NCBI GenBank assembly: GCA_049509915.1
Contig: JBEKZL010000091.1
Coordinates: 1 to 24,185 of the forward strand
DNA length: 24,185 bases
DNA from: JBEKYD01 sp049509915
GTDB lineage: Bacteria; Acidobacteriota; Terriglobia; Bryobacterales; Bryobacteraceae
Direction: 5' to 3'
Positions 24,075-24,185 of this stretch are shown here, in pieces. Both the position numbers and the translations under genes were made by a program. The notes under the pieces are model-generated. The model ran no database searches, was not told the DNA's origin, and saw only the letters and a list, made by a program, of their open reading frames with translations. Within the stretch, counting starts at the first letter, position 1; every line of letters begins with the position of its first letter.

Positions 24075-24185
24075 TTATTGGAAATACCCGTTGGTGTCGA
24101 TGATCACCTGCGTGGCGTTCGTCACGTACACGTTGACTGCACCACTGGTCCCGGCCGGAACGATGGCCGCGTTCGCCACTACCTG
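24075..24185 (-). CDS. 3' end of a tandem paralogue of the FG-GAP protein (partial)
   Basis: The last 36 codons and the TAA stop of a gene that enters from beyond the window edge. The encoded end (VVANAAIVPAG, VNVYVTNA, VIIDTNGYFQ) matches the C-terminus of the neighbouring giant protein with four residue changes. It therefore ends with the same PCR/DTRN/NGYF module, and the upstream protein is probably a close paralogue. It is transcribed toward the complete copy, with a gap of about 190 bases to that gene's chosen start. It is also copy B of the direct repeat described at 18895-19005. Nothing can be said about its own N-terminus or domain content. Confidence 0.9.
   Translation of the reverse strand, partial: QVVANAAIVPAGTSGAVNVYVTNATQVIIDTNGYFQ

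Noticed and set aside
1..24185. CRISPR array, prophage or complete insertion sequence
   Set aside because: No regularly spaced direct repeats, no phage structural genes, and no transposase or integrase gene were found. The only near-identical direct repeats are the ends of the paralogous FG-GAP genes.

Overview
The window looks like a chromosomal segment from an Acidobacteriota genome, most plausibly the Bryobacterales/Solibacter group. This rests on gene content: a MacB-like orphan permease of the acidobacterial ADOP type, a Reg_prop/Y_Y_Y sensor kinase with its LuxR regulator, a giant FG-GAP/DUF11 exported protein with a near-identical tandem copy, a sialate O-acetylesterase, high G+C, and several G+C-rich interspersed palindromic elements. 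No tRNA, rRNA, CRISPR array or intact insertion sequence was seen.

Layout. 284-1159 (-) is a nitrilase with a complete Glu-Lys-Cys triad. It is divergent from 1400-3514 (+), an exported alpha/beta-hydrolase (lipase-like) with EF-hand-type loops. 3634-4826 (-) holds an HNH nuclease gene downstream of a frameshifted, truncated AAA ATPase, perhaps a decayed defence locus. A cluster of four perfect hairpins (4912-5030) precedes a two-component operon at 5146-8738 (+): a 14-blade propeller histidine kinase and its response regulator, overlapping by 4 bases. An inverted-repeat element (8890-8972) separates it from a sialate O-acetylesterase (9008-10507, +). Next come a small basic histone-tail-like protein (10737-11096, -), about 540 bases without a convincing gene, an exported SYLF-domain protein (11641-12336, +), the ADOP permease (12367-14706, -) and branched-chain aminotransferase ilvE (14885-15823, -). 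After these lie a small four-helix membrane protein (16009-16377, +), an exported PA14-domain protein (16589-17245, +), a prolyl-tRNA synthetase-like gene (17279-18814, -), the giant FG-GAP protein (18895-23886, -) and the 3' end of its tandem paralogue (24075 to the window edge, -).

How the genes fit together. The only clear operon is the kinase/regulator pair. The glycan esterase just downstream is a plausible target by analogy with propeller-type regulators that sense polysaccharide fragments, but this is inference. Many products are exported or surface proteins, which suits a soil heterotroph handling polymers and lipids.

The two most interesting points are these. First, the ProRS-like protein keeps the editing (INS/YbaK) and anticodon-binding domains, but much of the class II catalytic core is missing (no TxE proline-binding motif, no recognisable motif 2, eroded motif 3). 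Second, the giant protein appears to carry two complete seven-repeat FG-GAP propellers followed by a triplicated C-terminal module, and it is tandemly duplicated. Several genes also show a -10-like hexamer exactly 6 bases before the start codon, suggesting leaderless transcripts.
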